DNA from: RI-92 sp037384645
Lineage (GTDB): Bacteria > Pseudomonadota > Gammaproteobacteria > UBA6429 > Thiohalophilaceae
NCBI GenBank assembly: GCA_037384645.1
Contig: JARRNT010000031.1
Location: 1-46,854, forward strand
Reading direction: 5' to 3'
DNA: 46,854 bases
Within the stretch, counting starts at the first letter, position 1, and each line of letters starts with the position of its first letter. The notes under the pieces were generated by a model. That model worked only from the letters and a program-made list of their open reading frames with translations, searched no databases and had not been told where the DNA came from. A program made the position numbers and the translations under genes. Positions 33,732 through 41,864 of this stretch are shown one piece after another.

Positions 33732-35273
33732 ATGCAACTGAATCCATCAGAAATTAGCGAACTCATCAAGAAACGCGTCGAGAGTTTCGAGGTCGTCAGT
33801 GAGGCGCGCAACGAAGGCACGGTGGTGTCGCTCGCCGACGGCGTGGTGCGTATCCACGGTCTCGCCGACGTGATGTACGGCGAAATGATCGAGTTTCCGA
33901 ACAATACCTTCGGCATGGCGCTGAACCTGGAACAGGATTCAGTCGGTGCGGTGGTCCTGGGTGACTATGAGCACATTTCCGAAGGTGACAAGGTTAAGTG
34001 TACCGGCCGCATTCTTGAAGTGCCCGTCGGTGAAAACCTGCTGGGTCGCGTGGTCAATTCCCTGGGTCAACCGATTGACGGTAAAGGCCCGATTGAAGCG
34101 GCGGGTTCCTCGCCGATTGAAAAAGTGGCGCCGGGTGTAATTGAACGTAAGTCCGTCGACCAGCCGGTACAGCTGGGCTTGAAATCTGTCGACACCATGG
34201 TGCCCATTGGTCGCGGTCAGCGCGAATTGATCATCGGTGATCGCCAGACCGGCAAGACCGCGGTCGCGGTGGATGCCATCATCAACCAGAAAGGCACCGG
34301 GGTAAAATGTATCTACGTTGCGATAGGCCAGAAGGCCTCTTCCATTGCCAACGTGGTGCGCAAGCTGGAAGAACACGGTGCCATGGACCACACCATCGTG
34401 GTTGCGGCCACCGCCTCCGAATCCGCCGCCATGCAGTACATCGCCCCATACGCCGGTTGCTCCATGGGTGAGTATTTCCGCGACAAGGGTGAGGACGCCC
34501 TGATCATTTATGACGACCTGACCAAACAGGCCTGGGCCTATCGTCAGGTGTCGCTGTTGCTGCGGCGTCCGCCGGGTCGTGAAGCCTATCCGGGTGACGT
34601 GTTCTACCTGCATTCCCGTCTGCTGGAGCGTGCGGCACGGGTAAATGCTGACTACGTCGAGAAAATGACTGGCGGCAAGGTCAAGGGTAAGACCGGTTCG
34701 CTGACCGCGTTGCCGATTATCGAAACCCAGGCCGGTGACGTGTCCGCCTTTGTCCCGACCAACGTGATCTCCATTACTGACGGCCAGATCTTCCTGGAAA
34801 CCGACCTGTTCAATGCCGGTATTCGTCCTGCGATTAACGCCGGCCTGTCGGTATCGCGGGTAGGCGGTGCGGCGCAAACCACCATCATGAAAAAACTCGG
34901 TGGTGGTGTACGTCTGGCCCTGGCCCAGTATCGTGAACTGGCGGCCTTCGCCCAGTTCGCTTCTGATCTCGACGAGACCACTCGCAAGCAGATCGATCGC
35001 GGTCAGCGCATTACCGAACTCATGAAGCAGAAACAGTATGCGCCGATGTCGGTTGCGGAACAGGCCTTCTCACTGTTCGCGGCCAACGAAGGCTACCTGG
35101 ACGATGTCGAGGTGAAAAAGGTCGTGGACTTCGAAGCGGCTATGCAGTCCTACCTCAAGTCCAGCCACAAGGAACTGCTGGAAAGCATCAACGACAGCGG
35201 CGATTACAACGAAGACGTTGCCGGCAAAATGCGTAAGGCGCTGGATGGCTTCAAGCAGACCGGGACTTATTAA
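33732..35273 (+). CDS. atpA: F1 ATP synthase subunit alpha
   Basis: The product is 513 residues, as in E. coli. The P-loop GDRQTGKTA lies near residue 169, and the non-catalytic-site signatures and the C-terminal VSRVGGAAQ segment are intact. Alpha alternates with beta in the F1 head. The 67-bp spacer to atpG holds a strong palindrome that is absent from most atp operons. Confidence 0.97.
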   Translation: MQLNPSEISELIKKRVESFEVVSEARNEGTVVSLADGVVRIHGLADVMYGEMIEFPNNTFGMALNLEQDSVGAVVLGDYEHISEGDKVKCTGRILEVPVGENLLGRVVNSLGQPIDGKGPIEAAGSSPIEKVAPGVIERKSVDQPVQLGLKSVDTMVPIGRGQRELIIGDRQTGKTAVAVDAIINQKGTGVKCIYVAIGQKASSIANVVRKLEEHGAMDHTIVVAATASESAAMQYIAPYAGCSMGEYFRDKGEDALIIYDDLTKQAWAYRQVSLLLRRPPGREAYPGDVFYLHSRLLERAARVNADYVEKMTGGKVKGKTGSLTALPIIETQAGDVSAFVPTNVISITDGQIFLETDLFNAGIRPAINAGLSVSRVGGAAQTTIMKKLGGGVRLALAQYRELAAFAQFASDLDETTRKQIDRGQRITELMKQKQYAPMSVAEQAFSLFAANEGYLDDVEVKKVVDFEAAMQSYLKSSHKELLESINDSGDYNEDVAGKMRKALDGFKQTGTY

Positions 35274-35291
35274 ATTTCGATCCCCTCACCC

Positions 35292-35320
35292 CTCCCCCTC
35301 TCCCTCCGGGAGAGGGGGAG
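35292..35320. repeat. Perfect 13-bp-arm palindrome between atpA and atpG
   Basis: The left arm CTCCCCCTCTCCC (35292-35304) and the right arm GGGAGAGGGGGAG (35308-35320) are exact reverse complements around a TCC loop. It resembles the C-rich/G-rich extragenic palindromes (REP-like) scattered through many proteobacterial genomes. It has no T-run, so it should not stop transcription fully. Confidence 0.75.
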
Positions 35321-35340
35321 AAGGAAAAGAGTGAATAGAT

Positions 35341-36245
35341 ATGGCAAGCGGCAAAGAAATACGCACCAAGATCAAGAGCATTCAGAACACGCAGAAGATC
35401 ACCAGTGCGATGCAGATGGTGGCGGCGTCCAAGATGCGCAAGGCGCAGGACCGCATGGCAGCCTCGCGTCCGTATGCGGAAAAGATGCGTGAGGTCATCC
35501 ATCATCTTGCCTTTGCCCATACCGAATACAAACACCCGTATCTGCTGGACCGTCCCGAGGTCAAGCGAGTCGGCTATATCATCGTCTCCACCGATCGCGG
35601 TTTGTGCGGCGGCCTCAATAACAACCTGTTCAAATCCGTGTTGACCGATATGAAACAGTGGCGCGAACAGGGGGCTGATGTGGAGTACTGCACCATCGGC
35701 CAGAAGGCGCTGAATTTTTTCAAGCGACTCAAGGGGACGATACGTTCCCAGGTGACGCACCTGGGCGATGCGCCTTCAGTCAATNNNNNNNNNNNNNNNN
35801 NNNNNNNNNNNNNNNNNNNNNNNNNNNNNNNNNNNNNNNNNNGGTTATGCTCGATGCCTACAATGAGGGCGAGCTGGATCGTTTATATCTGGTTTCCAAC
35901 GAGTTCGTGAGCACCATGACCCAGTCAGCGACGGTGGAACAGTTGTTGCCCGTGACTTCCATCAAGGAAGAAGACATGCTCAGGCATCACTGGGACTATA
36001 TTTACGAACCGGATGCCAAGGAAGTGCTGGACAGCCTGATGGTGCGTTATATCGAGTCACTGGTTTACCAGGGCGTGATCGAGAACATTGCCTGCGAGAT
36101 GGCGGCGCGCATGATTGCCATGAAGGCGGCATCAGATAATGCCGGCAGCCTGATCAATGATTTGCAGCTGGCCTACAACAAGGCGCGCCAGGCCGCCATT
36201 ACCCAGGAGATTTCCGAAATCGTCAGCGGCGCGGCGGCAGTTTAG
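35341..36245 (+). CDS. atpG: F1 ATP synthase subunit gamma, interrupted by an assembly gap
   Basis: The first 148 codons (to 35784) match the gamma N-terminus (MASGKEIRTKI, then VGYIIVSTDRGLCGGLN), and the last 134 (from 35844) match the C-terminus ending EIVSGAAAV. The 58 N between them break the frame: the two halves are out of phase by the given gap length. Comparison with E. coli AtpG, where seven residues separate the matching points, indicates about 20 missing bases and a 288-residue intact protein. Gamma is the rotor shaft. This is an assembly artefact, not a pseudogene. Confidence 0.93.
35785..35842. other. Assembly gap of 58 N
   Basis: It lies inside atpG. The real missing length is probably near 20 bases, because that restores both the frame and the normal gamma length. 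Confidence 0.9.
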
Positions 36246-36259
36246 AGTGCGGAGTATAT

Positions 36260-36324
36260 GACGCAAAGATCGCAAAGGAAAAAAATTACAAATAATGCTT
36301 GGCGACCTTTGCGCCTCTGCGAAC
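36260..36324. repeat. Inverted-repeat element between atpG and atpD
   Basis: CGCAAAGG (36271-36278) and CCTTTGCG (36306-36313) are exact reverse complements with a 27-base AT-rich loop. The flanks extend the similarity imperfectly (36260-36278 against 36306-36324), in each arm as two related CGCAAAG-like half units. It looks like a mobile or REP-like extragenic element. Confidence 0.6.
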
Positions 36325-36385
36325 TCAGCGTTAACAACGCGTACCGTGAAAAAATTTAAATATTTAGTTTAAGAGGAACGGCAAA

Positions 36386-37762
36386 ATGAGTGCTGGAAAA
36401 ATTGTACAAATCATCGGTGCGGTGATCGACGCGGAGTTTCCGCGTGATCACATGCCCAAGGTTTTCGACGCCCTGACCGTCGACGAAACCGGCCTGACCC
36501 TGGAAGTACAGCAGCAGCTGGGTGACGGCGTGGTCCGCACCATCGCCATGGGTTCCACTGATGGCCTGCGCCGCGAATTGCCGGTGACCAATACCGGCGC
36601 GCCGATCATGGTCCCGGTTGGCAAACAGACCCTGGGCCGGATCATGGATGTCCTGGGCAACCCGGTAGATGAAGCCGGTCCCATCGGTGAAGAAACGCGC
36701 ATGCCCATCCACCGTAAGCCGCCCGAGTATGCCGACCAGGCCACCTCGGTGGAGATTCTCGAAACCGGTATCAAGGTCATCGACCTCATCATGCCTATCG
36801 CCAAGGGCGGTAAGATTGGCCTGTTCGGGGGTGCCGGTGTGGGCAAGACCGTGACCCTGATGGAACTGATTCGTAACATCGCCGTCGAGCACTCCGGCTA
36901 TTCCGTGTTCGCCGGTGTCGGTGAGCGGACCCGTGAAGGTAACGACTTCTACCACGAAATGAAGGAAGGCGGGGTTATCGACAAGGTATCCCTGGTCTAC
37001 GGCCAGATGAACGAACCACCCGGCAACCGTCTGCGTGTGGCCCTGACCGGCCTGACCATGGCCGAGTTCTTCCGCGACGAAGGTCGCGACGTGTTGATGT
37101 TCATCGATAACATTTATCGTTATACCCTGGCCGGTACCGAGGTATCCGCGCTGTTGGGGCGGATGCCGTCCGCGGTAGGCTACCAGCCGACCCTGGCCCT
37201 GGAGATGGGTATCCTGCAGGAGCGGATCACCTCCACCAAGACCGGTTCCATTACCTCGTTCCAGGCCGTATACGTACCCGCCGACGACCTGACCGACCCG
37301 TCACCGGCCACCACCTTCTCGCACCTGGACGCGACCCTGGTACTGTCCCGCCAGGTCGCCGAGCTGGGGATTTACCCGGCGGTGGACCCGCTGGACTCCA
37401 CTTCCCGCCAGCTTGACCCCAACGTCATTGGTGAAGAACACTACAACATCGCTCGCGCGGTGCAGGGTAACCTGCAGAAATACAAGGAACTGAAGGATAT
37501 CATCGCGATCCTGGGTATGGATGAGCTGTCGGAAGAAGACAAGCTGGTGGTGTCCCGCGCGCGTAAAATTCAGCGCTTCCTGTCTCAGCCGTTCTTCGTG
37601 GCCGAAGTCTTCACCGGTTCGCCGGGTAAATACGTGTCGCTGAAAGACACTATTGCCGGCTTCAAGGGGATCGTCGAAGGCGAATTTGACCACCTGCCGG
37701 AGCAGGCCTTCTACATGGTCGGTACCATCGACGAGGCTGTGGAAAAGGCCAAGAACCTGTAA
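36386..37762 (+). CDS. atpD: F1 ATP synthase subunit beta
   Basis: The product is 458 residues. The catalytic P-loop GGAGVGKTV lies near residue 149, followed by the VGERTREGND segment with the catalytic glutamate, the FIDNIYRYTLAG strand and the DELSEEDK motif near the C-terminus. It holds the catalytic nucleotide sites. An AAGAGGAACG ribosome site precedes the start. Confidence 0.97.
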   Translation: MSAGKIVQIIGAVIDAEFPRDHMPKVFDALTVDETGLTLEVQQQLGDGVVRTIAMGSTDGLRRELPVTNTGAPIMVPVGKQTLGRIMDVLGNPVDEAGPIGEETRMPIHRKPPEYADQATSVEILETGIKVIDLIMPIAKGGKIGLFGGAGVGKTVTLMELIRNIAVEHSGYSVFAGVGERTREGNDFYHEMKEGGVIDKVSLVYGQMNEPPGNRLRVALTGLTMAEFFRDEGRDVLMFIDNIYRYTLAGTEVSALLGRMPSAVGYQPTLALEMGILQERITSTKTGSITSFQAVYVPADDLTDPSPATTFSHLDATLVLSRQVAELGIYPAVDPLDSTSRQLDPNVIGEEHYNIARAVQGNLQKYKELKDIIAILGMDELSEEDKLVVSRARKIQRFLSQPFFVAEVFTGSPGKYVSLKDTIAGFKGIVEGEFDHLPEQAFYMVGTIDEAVEKAKNL

Positions 37763-37786
37763 ATTATTCAGAGGCGGATCTAAACT

Positions 37787-38212
37787 ATGGCCATGACCAT
37801 GCATGTCAACATCGTCAGCGCCGAGACTTCGTTGTTCTCGGGTACTGCTGAAGTCGTTGTCGCACCCGCGTCCCAGGGTGAAGTGGGGATCCATCCGCGT
37901 CACACCCAGATGCTGACCACCCTCAAACCGGGTGAGGTGCGTATCACCAAACAGGGCGGGGACGAGGAATCCATCTACGTCTCCGGTGGCATCCTGGAAG
38001 TCCAGCCCCACATGGTGACCATCCTGTCCGATACCGCGGTGCGCGGTACCGACCTGGATGAAGCCGCTGCCACCGAGGCCATGGAGCGCGCCAAGCAGGC
38101 CCTGGCCGACAAGACCGGCGACATGGAAGAGGCCGAGGCCTTGCGCACCATCGCCGAATCCATTGCCCAAATCCGGCTGGCGCAGAAACTGCGCAAGGGC
38201 AAGATCAAGTAA
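37787..38212 (+). CDS. atpC: F1 ATP synthase subunit epsilon
   Basis: The product is 141 residues. The N-terminal beta sandwich (VNIVSAETSLFSG, then GEVGIHPRHTQMLT) is followed by a C-terminal helical pair with AEALRTIAESIAQIRLAQKL. It links the gamma shaft to the c-ring and inhibits ATP hydrolysis. Alternative starts at the next methionines are possible. It is the last gene of the operon, followed by a terminator 24 bp away. Confidence 0.95.
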   Translation: MAMTMHVNIVSAETSLFSGTAEVVVAPASQGEVGIHPRHTQMLTTLKPGEVRITKQGGDEESIYVSGGILEVQPHMVTILSDTAVRGTDLDEAAATEAMERAKQALADKTGDMEEAEALRTIAESIAQIRLAQKLRKGKIK

Positions 38213-38236
38213 GTTCCACAGAGTATGTATTAAACG

Positions 38237-38265
38237 AAAGGCAGCCCTGGCTGCCTTTTTTGTTT
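38237..38265 (+). terminator. Rho-independent terminator of the atp operon
   Basis: AAAGGCAGC (38237-38245) pairs with GCTGCCTTT (38250-38258) around a CCTG loop and runs into a T-tract, six T from 38256 to 38261. It is well placed 24 bp after atpC. Confidence 0.9.
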
Positions 38266-38359
38266 GCGTATAAACGCATTTAGCTGATATTGCTCAACTG
38301 TGTGAAAAGGTCAGCAAAAGTATAATTTGCTGAATACATAAAGCAGAGAAACTCCACCC

Positions 38360-39748
38360 ATGCATCTTACCTTTCATGGCGCCGCCGGCGAGGTGACCGG
38401 CTCGTGTTACCTGCTCGAAGCCGCGGGCTCACGTGTGTTACTGGATTGCGGTCTCATCCAGGGCGGCCCGAAAGACGAGGCGCGGAACTCCGAGCCGTTT
38501 GCGTTTGATCCGGCATCGATAGATGCTGTCATTTTGAGTCATGCGCATATCGATCATTCAGGGCGAATACCGCTGCTGATCAAGTCGGGTTTTCGCGGAA
38601 AGATATTTACCCACGGCGCCAGTGTGGACCTGTGCCAGGTCATGCTGCGCGATTCAGGCTATCTGCAGGAAAAGGATGCCGAATGGGAAAATCGCAAGCG
38701 TGAACGCAAGGGGCTGAAATTAGTTCAGCCTTTATACACGGCAAAGGATGCCGAGATCGCCATCGATTCCTTCGTGGCACTTGAATACGGCAAACCCACG
38801 CAGGTAGTTTCGAATATCGAAGTGTGCCTGCACGACGCGGGCCATATCCTGGGTTCTTCCATCGTCGACATTACTGTCAGCGAGAAGGGCAAGCAGAAAC
38901 GCCTGGTATTCAGTGGTGACCTGGGTCAGAGTGGTGTGCCGATTCTGCGCGACCCGGCGATCATTCACAATGCAGATCTGTTATTACTGGAAAGCACCTA
39001 TGGCGATCGTTGTCATAAGGACCAGGCGGCAACCTACGCGGAGATTGGTCAGGTCCTGACAGAAGCTAACGCACGTCAGGGCAAGATTCTGATCCCGGCC
39101 TTTGCGGTCGGGCGCACCCAGGAGTTGTTATATCTGTTTGCGCGTCACCACCGGGAATGGGGTATGCAAAACTGGCAGATCTTTCTGGACAGTCCCCTGG
39201 CCATCAGCGCCACTGAAATCTATGAGAAGCATCATCGCGTTTATGACAAGGAGGCTGCGGCACTGTATAAGCACGAAGGCTTTCGTGACGTGTTACCTAA
39301 CTTACGCTACGTACGGACAGCGGAAGAGTCGATCCGGCTGAATCAGATCCACGCCGGCGCCATTATTATTGCGGGCAGCGGCATGTGTACCGGTGGGCGC
39401 ATCCGGCATCACCTCAAGCACAACGTCTGGCGCAAACAAACGCATATCATGATGGTTGGTTTCCAGGCCCGCGGCACGACCGGGCGCGCCCTGGTCGATG
39501 GTGCCCGCTATATCCGCCTGTGGGGGGAGACGATCAAGGTAGAGGCGCAGGTTCACACCATTGGCGGTCTGTCCGCCCACGCGGATCAAAGGGATTTGTT
39601 GCAGTGGCTGGGCCACTTCAAGCCTCTACCACCGACCTACCTGGTGCACGGTGAAGAGACAGCATTGACAGCCTTGCAGTCCGCGATAAAGACCCACTAT
39701 GACCACCAGGCTCACATCGCCCGGCCCGGCGAGCAGGTAGAGATTTAG
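38360..39748 (+). CDS. Metallo-beta-lactamase/beta-CASP RNA nuclease (YSH1/CPSF-like)
   Basis: The product is 462 residues. The zinc motif HAHIDHSG has H61, H63, D65 and H66, with further metal ligands in HDAGHILGSS and SGDLG. The beta-CASP part contains FAVGRTQELL and the GSGMCTGGRIRHHL region, and the C-terminal motif IGGLSAHADQ completes the site. Such bacterial enzymes are predicted RNA exo- or endonucleases of the CPSF-73 type. It is preceded by the atp terminator and appears monocistronic, with a structured 160-bp gap after it. Confidence 0.9.
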   Translation: MHLTFHGAAGEVTGSCYLLEAAGSRVLLDCGLIQGGPKDEARNSEPFAFDPASIDAVILSHAHIDHSGRIPLLIKSGFRGKIFTHGASVDLCQVMLRDSGYLQEKDAEWENRKRERKGLKLVQPLYTAKDAEIAIDSFVALEYGKPTQVVSNIEVCLHDAGHILGSSIVDITVSEKGKQKRLVFSGDLGQSGVPILRDPAIIHNADLLLLESTYGDRCHKDQAATYAEIGQVLTEANARQGKILIPAFAVGRTQELLYLFARHHREWGMQNWQIFLDSPLAISATEIYEKHHRVYDKEAAALYKHEGFRDVLPNLRYVRTAEESIRLNQIHAGAIIIAGSGMCTGGRIRHHLKHNVWRKQTHIMMVGFQARGTTGRALVDGARYIRLWGETIKVEAQVHTIGGLSAHADQRDLLQWLGHFKPLPPTYLVHGEETALTALQSAIKTHYDHQAHIARPGEQVEI

Positions 39749-39780
39749 CGCGTAAAGAAAATCTGAACAAAATCATTCGA

Positions 39781-39862
39781 TTAGACAATGGTTGCAGCCG
39801 GCTTGCCAAGCCGAAACAAAAGTTCTATCATAACTGTTTGATTTTACTTATAAATTGTCTAA
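39781..39862. repeat. Long-range inverted repeat with inner hairpin
   Basis: TTAGACAAT (39781-39789) and ATTGTCTAA (39854-39862) are exact reverse complements, extended by a further CG pair after one mismatch. Between them CGGCTT-GCC-AAGCCG (39799-39813) forms a second perfect hairpin. It lies in the gap before the FKBP gene, whose likely -10 TATAAA (39849-39854) abuts the right arm. Confidence 0.5.
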
Positions 39863-39908
39863 GCGGGCAGTCGTTTACAGCCCTCTATTTTGTCTGAGTC
39901 GAATACCC

Positions 39909-40415
39909 ATGAGCCCACAACAACGCCCGCAAAGTATCACTCCGCAGACCGTTGTCACCTTTACCTATGTGATCCTGGATACCGAGGGCAACATACTGGA
40001 GCAGTCTGATTTGCCCATATCCTATATCCACGGTGTGGACGGTAAGATGTACCCGAAAGTGGAGAGTGCAATGGCCGGCGCCGGCATCGGCGACGAAATC
40101 GAGATTGAACTGCCACCAGAGGAAGGCTTTGGTGATGCGGATCCCGGCCTGGTATTCGTGGAAAATATTGAAAATGTGCCGCCGGATTATCAGCAAATTG
40201 GTGTCGAGGCCGTGTTCGAAAATGACGAAGGTGAAACAATCACCATGAAAGTCACAAAAATTGAAAATGATGAAATTACACTGGATGCCAACCACCCTTT
40301 TGCTGGCATAACGGCAGTATTCAGAATCACCGTGGTGGATTTGCGTGCGGCGACACCAGAAGAAATCGGCGCTGGCGAGGCAATCGATGGGCAAGGGCCC
40401 CTAACACTTCAATAA
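39909..40415 (+). CDS. SlyD-like FKBP-type peptidyl-prolyl isomerase
   Basis: The product is 168 residues from ATG 39909; the open frame upstream to 39855 lacks support and overlaps an inverted repeat. It has the SlyD pattern of a split FKBP domain with an insert-in-flap chaperone part: YIHGVDGKMYPKVESAM, then ELPPEEGFGDADP, and the returning DANHPFAGITAVFRITVVD strand. It lacks the long His/Cys-rich nickel tail of E. coli SlyD. It is cytoplasmic. The glmU start is 9 bp after the stop, so the two genes may be co-transcribed. Confidence 0.88.
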   Translation: MSPQQRPQSITPQTVVTFTYVILDTEGNILEQSDLPISYIHGVDGKMYPKVESAMAGAGIGDEIEIELPPEEGFGDADPGLVFVENIENVPPDYQQIGVEAVFENDEGETITMKVTKIENDEITLDANHPFAGITAVFRITVVDLRAATPEEIGAGEAIDGQGPLTLQ

Positions 40416-40424
40416 CGTAGAAGC

Positions 40425-41807
40425 ATGTCTGAACCTGATAAAGTGAGCGTAGTGATCCTGGCAGCGGGCCAGGGTACCCGCATGAAATCCAAACTACCCA
40501 AAGTGCTGCATCCTGTTGGCAGCAAACCCCTGCTGGCCCATGTGATCCATACGGCAAGTAATCTCAAGGCCTCGCAGTGTGTTGTTGTTTATGGCCATGG
40601 CGGTGAAATCGTACGACAAACCCTGGCCTCTGAGGCAGTCACCTGGGTGGAGCAGGCGCAACAGCTGGGCACGGGACATGCGGTTGCTCAGGCCGTGCCG
40701 CAACTGGCGGATGATCATTGTGTGCTGGTGTTATATGGGGATGTGCCCCTTACCCGCACCACGACCCTGACCGACCTGATCTACCAGGCCGGCAATGACA
40801 GGCTGGCGATCCTGACCGTGCACCTGGATGATCCACATGGTTATGGTCGTATCGTGCGCGATCAACACGGGCGGATTCAGCGCATCGTGGAACAAAAGGA
40901 TGCCAGCGATGCGGAGAAAAAAATTAATGAAGTGAATACCGGGATCCTGGCGGTTAACGGCAAGTTGCTTAAGAACTGGTTGGCCCGCCTGGATAACAGG
41001 AATGCACAGGGCGAATACTACCTCACCGATATCATTGCCATGGCGGTAGCCGACCAGGTTGAGGTGGTCGCTGCCCACCCGGCCAGTGAAGATGAGGTCC
41101 TTGGCGTCAACAGTCGCAGCCAGCTGGCCTATCTGGAACGGGTATACCAACGCCAGCGTGCCGAAGAGCTGATGTTGCAGGGAGTGACGATCATGGATCC
41201 CGCGCGGATTGATATCCGCGGTGAGGTCCAGGTGGGACAGGACGTGACCCTCGACGTCAACGTGGTGCTGGAAGGCAAGGTGACGCTCGGTAATGATGTC
41301 TACATCGGCCCGAACTGTGTGTTGCGCAATACAGCAGTTGAAGATGGCGTGCAAATGCAGGCCATGTGTGTGGCCGATGATGCACATATCGGGGCAGGTA
41401 GCCTGGTCGGCCCGTATTCGCGTCTGCGACCCGGTGCCAGGCTGACCGGTGATAATCATATTGGTAATTTCGTTGAAATCAAAAACAGCGTGATTGGCCA
41501 GGGTTCCAAGGTCAACCATTTGACCTATATCGGAGATACGCAAATGGGTGCAGGCGTAAATATCGGCGCTGGCACAATTACTGCTAATTATGATGGTGCT
41601 AACAAGCATAAAACCGTCATTGGCGATAATGCGTCAACCGGTTCAAACATCGTGCTGGTAGCCCCTGTCACGATTGGTGCAGGCGCGACTATCGGTGCAG
41701 GATCGGTGATCAATCAGGATGCGCCTGACGGTAAGCTGACGCTGGCACGTGCCAGACAGGTGACCATAAACGGATGGCAACGGCCAGTAAAAAAACCTAA
41801 ACAATAA
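40425..41807 (+). CDS. glmU: Bifunctional UDP-GlcNAc pyrophosphorylase/GlcN-1-P acetyltransferase
   Basis: The product is 460 residues. The N-terminal uridylyltransferase has LAAGQGTRMKSKLPKVLH (nucleotide-binding loop), and the C-terminal half is a left-handed beta helix with NIGAGTITANYDGANKHKT, the acetyl-CoA and acceptor site. It makes UDP-N-acetylglucosamine for peptidoglycan and LPS. It is followed by glmS across a 57-bp gap containing a strong hairpin. Confidence 0.97.
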   Translation: MSEPDKVSVVILAAGQGTRMKSKLPKVLHPVGSKPLLAHVIHTASNLKASQCVVVYGHGGEIVRQTLASEAVTWVEQAQQLGTGHAVAQAVPQLADDHCVLVLYGDVPLTRTTTLTDLIYQAGNDRLAILTVHLDDPHGYGRIVRDQHGRIQRIVEQKDASDAEKKINEVNTGILAVNGKLLKNWLARLDNRNAQGEYYLTDIIAMAVADQVEVVAAHPASEDEVLGVNSRSQLAYLERVYQRQRAEELMLQGVTIMDPARIDIRGEVQVGQDVTLDVNVVLEGKVTLGNDVYIGPNCVLRNTAVEDGVQMQAMCVADDAHIGAGSLVGPYSRLRPGARLTGDNHIGNFVEIKNSVIGQGSKVNHLTYIGDTQMGAGVNIGAGTITANYDGANKHKTVIGDNASTGSNIVLVAPVTIGAGATIGAGSVINQDAPDGKLTLARARQVTINGWQRPVKKPKQ

Positions 41808-41809
41808 AC

Positions 41810-41839
41810 CAGGCAGAATCCATTACGGGATTTTGCCTG
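41810..41839 (+). promoter_or_regulatory. Strong hairpin between glmU and glmS
   Basis: CAGGCAGAATCC (41810-41821) pairs with GGATTTTGCCTG (41828-41839) over 12 positions, one of them G-U, with a six-base loop ATTACG. There is no following T-run, so it may be a processing site, a stabiliser or a regulatory leader element rather than a terminator. It starts 2 bases after the glmU stop. Confidence 0.6.
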
Positions 41840-41864
41840 ACACGTCTAGTGGAGTAAGTAGATC

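Noticed and set aside
33939..34877. 312-codon minus-strand open frame opposite atpA
   Set aside because: Antisense to atpA, with residue composition typical of reversed ATPase codons; no independent support.
35341..36245. atpG as a pseudogene
   Set aside because: The broken frame arises only from the run of N; both halves are well conserved and join in frame if about 20 bases are missing.
41808..41864. glmS ribozyme in the glmU-glmS gap
   Set aside because: The gap is only 57 bp and contains a single hairpin; the ribozyme is far longer and belongs mainly to Gram-positive bacteria.
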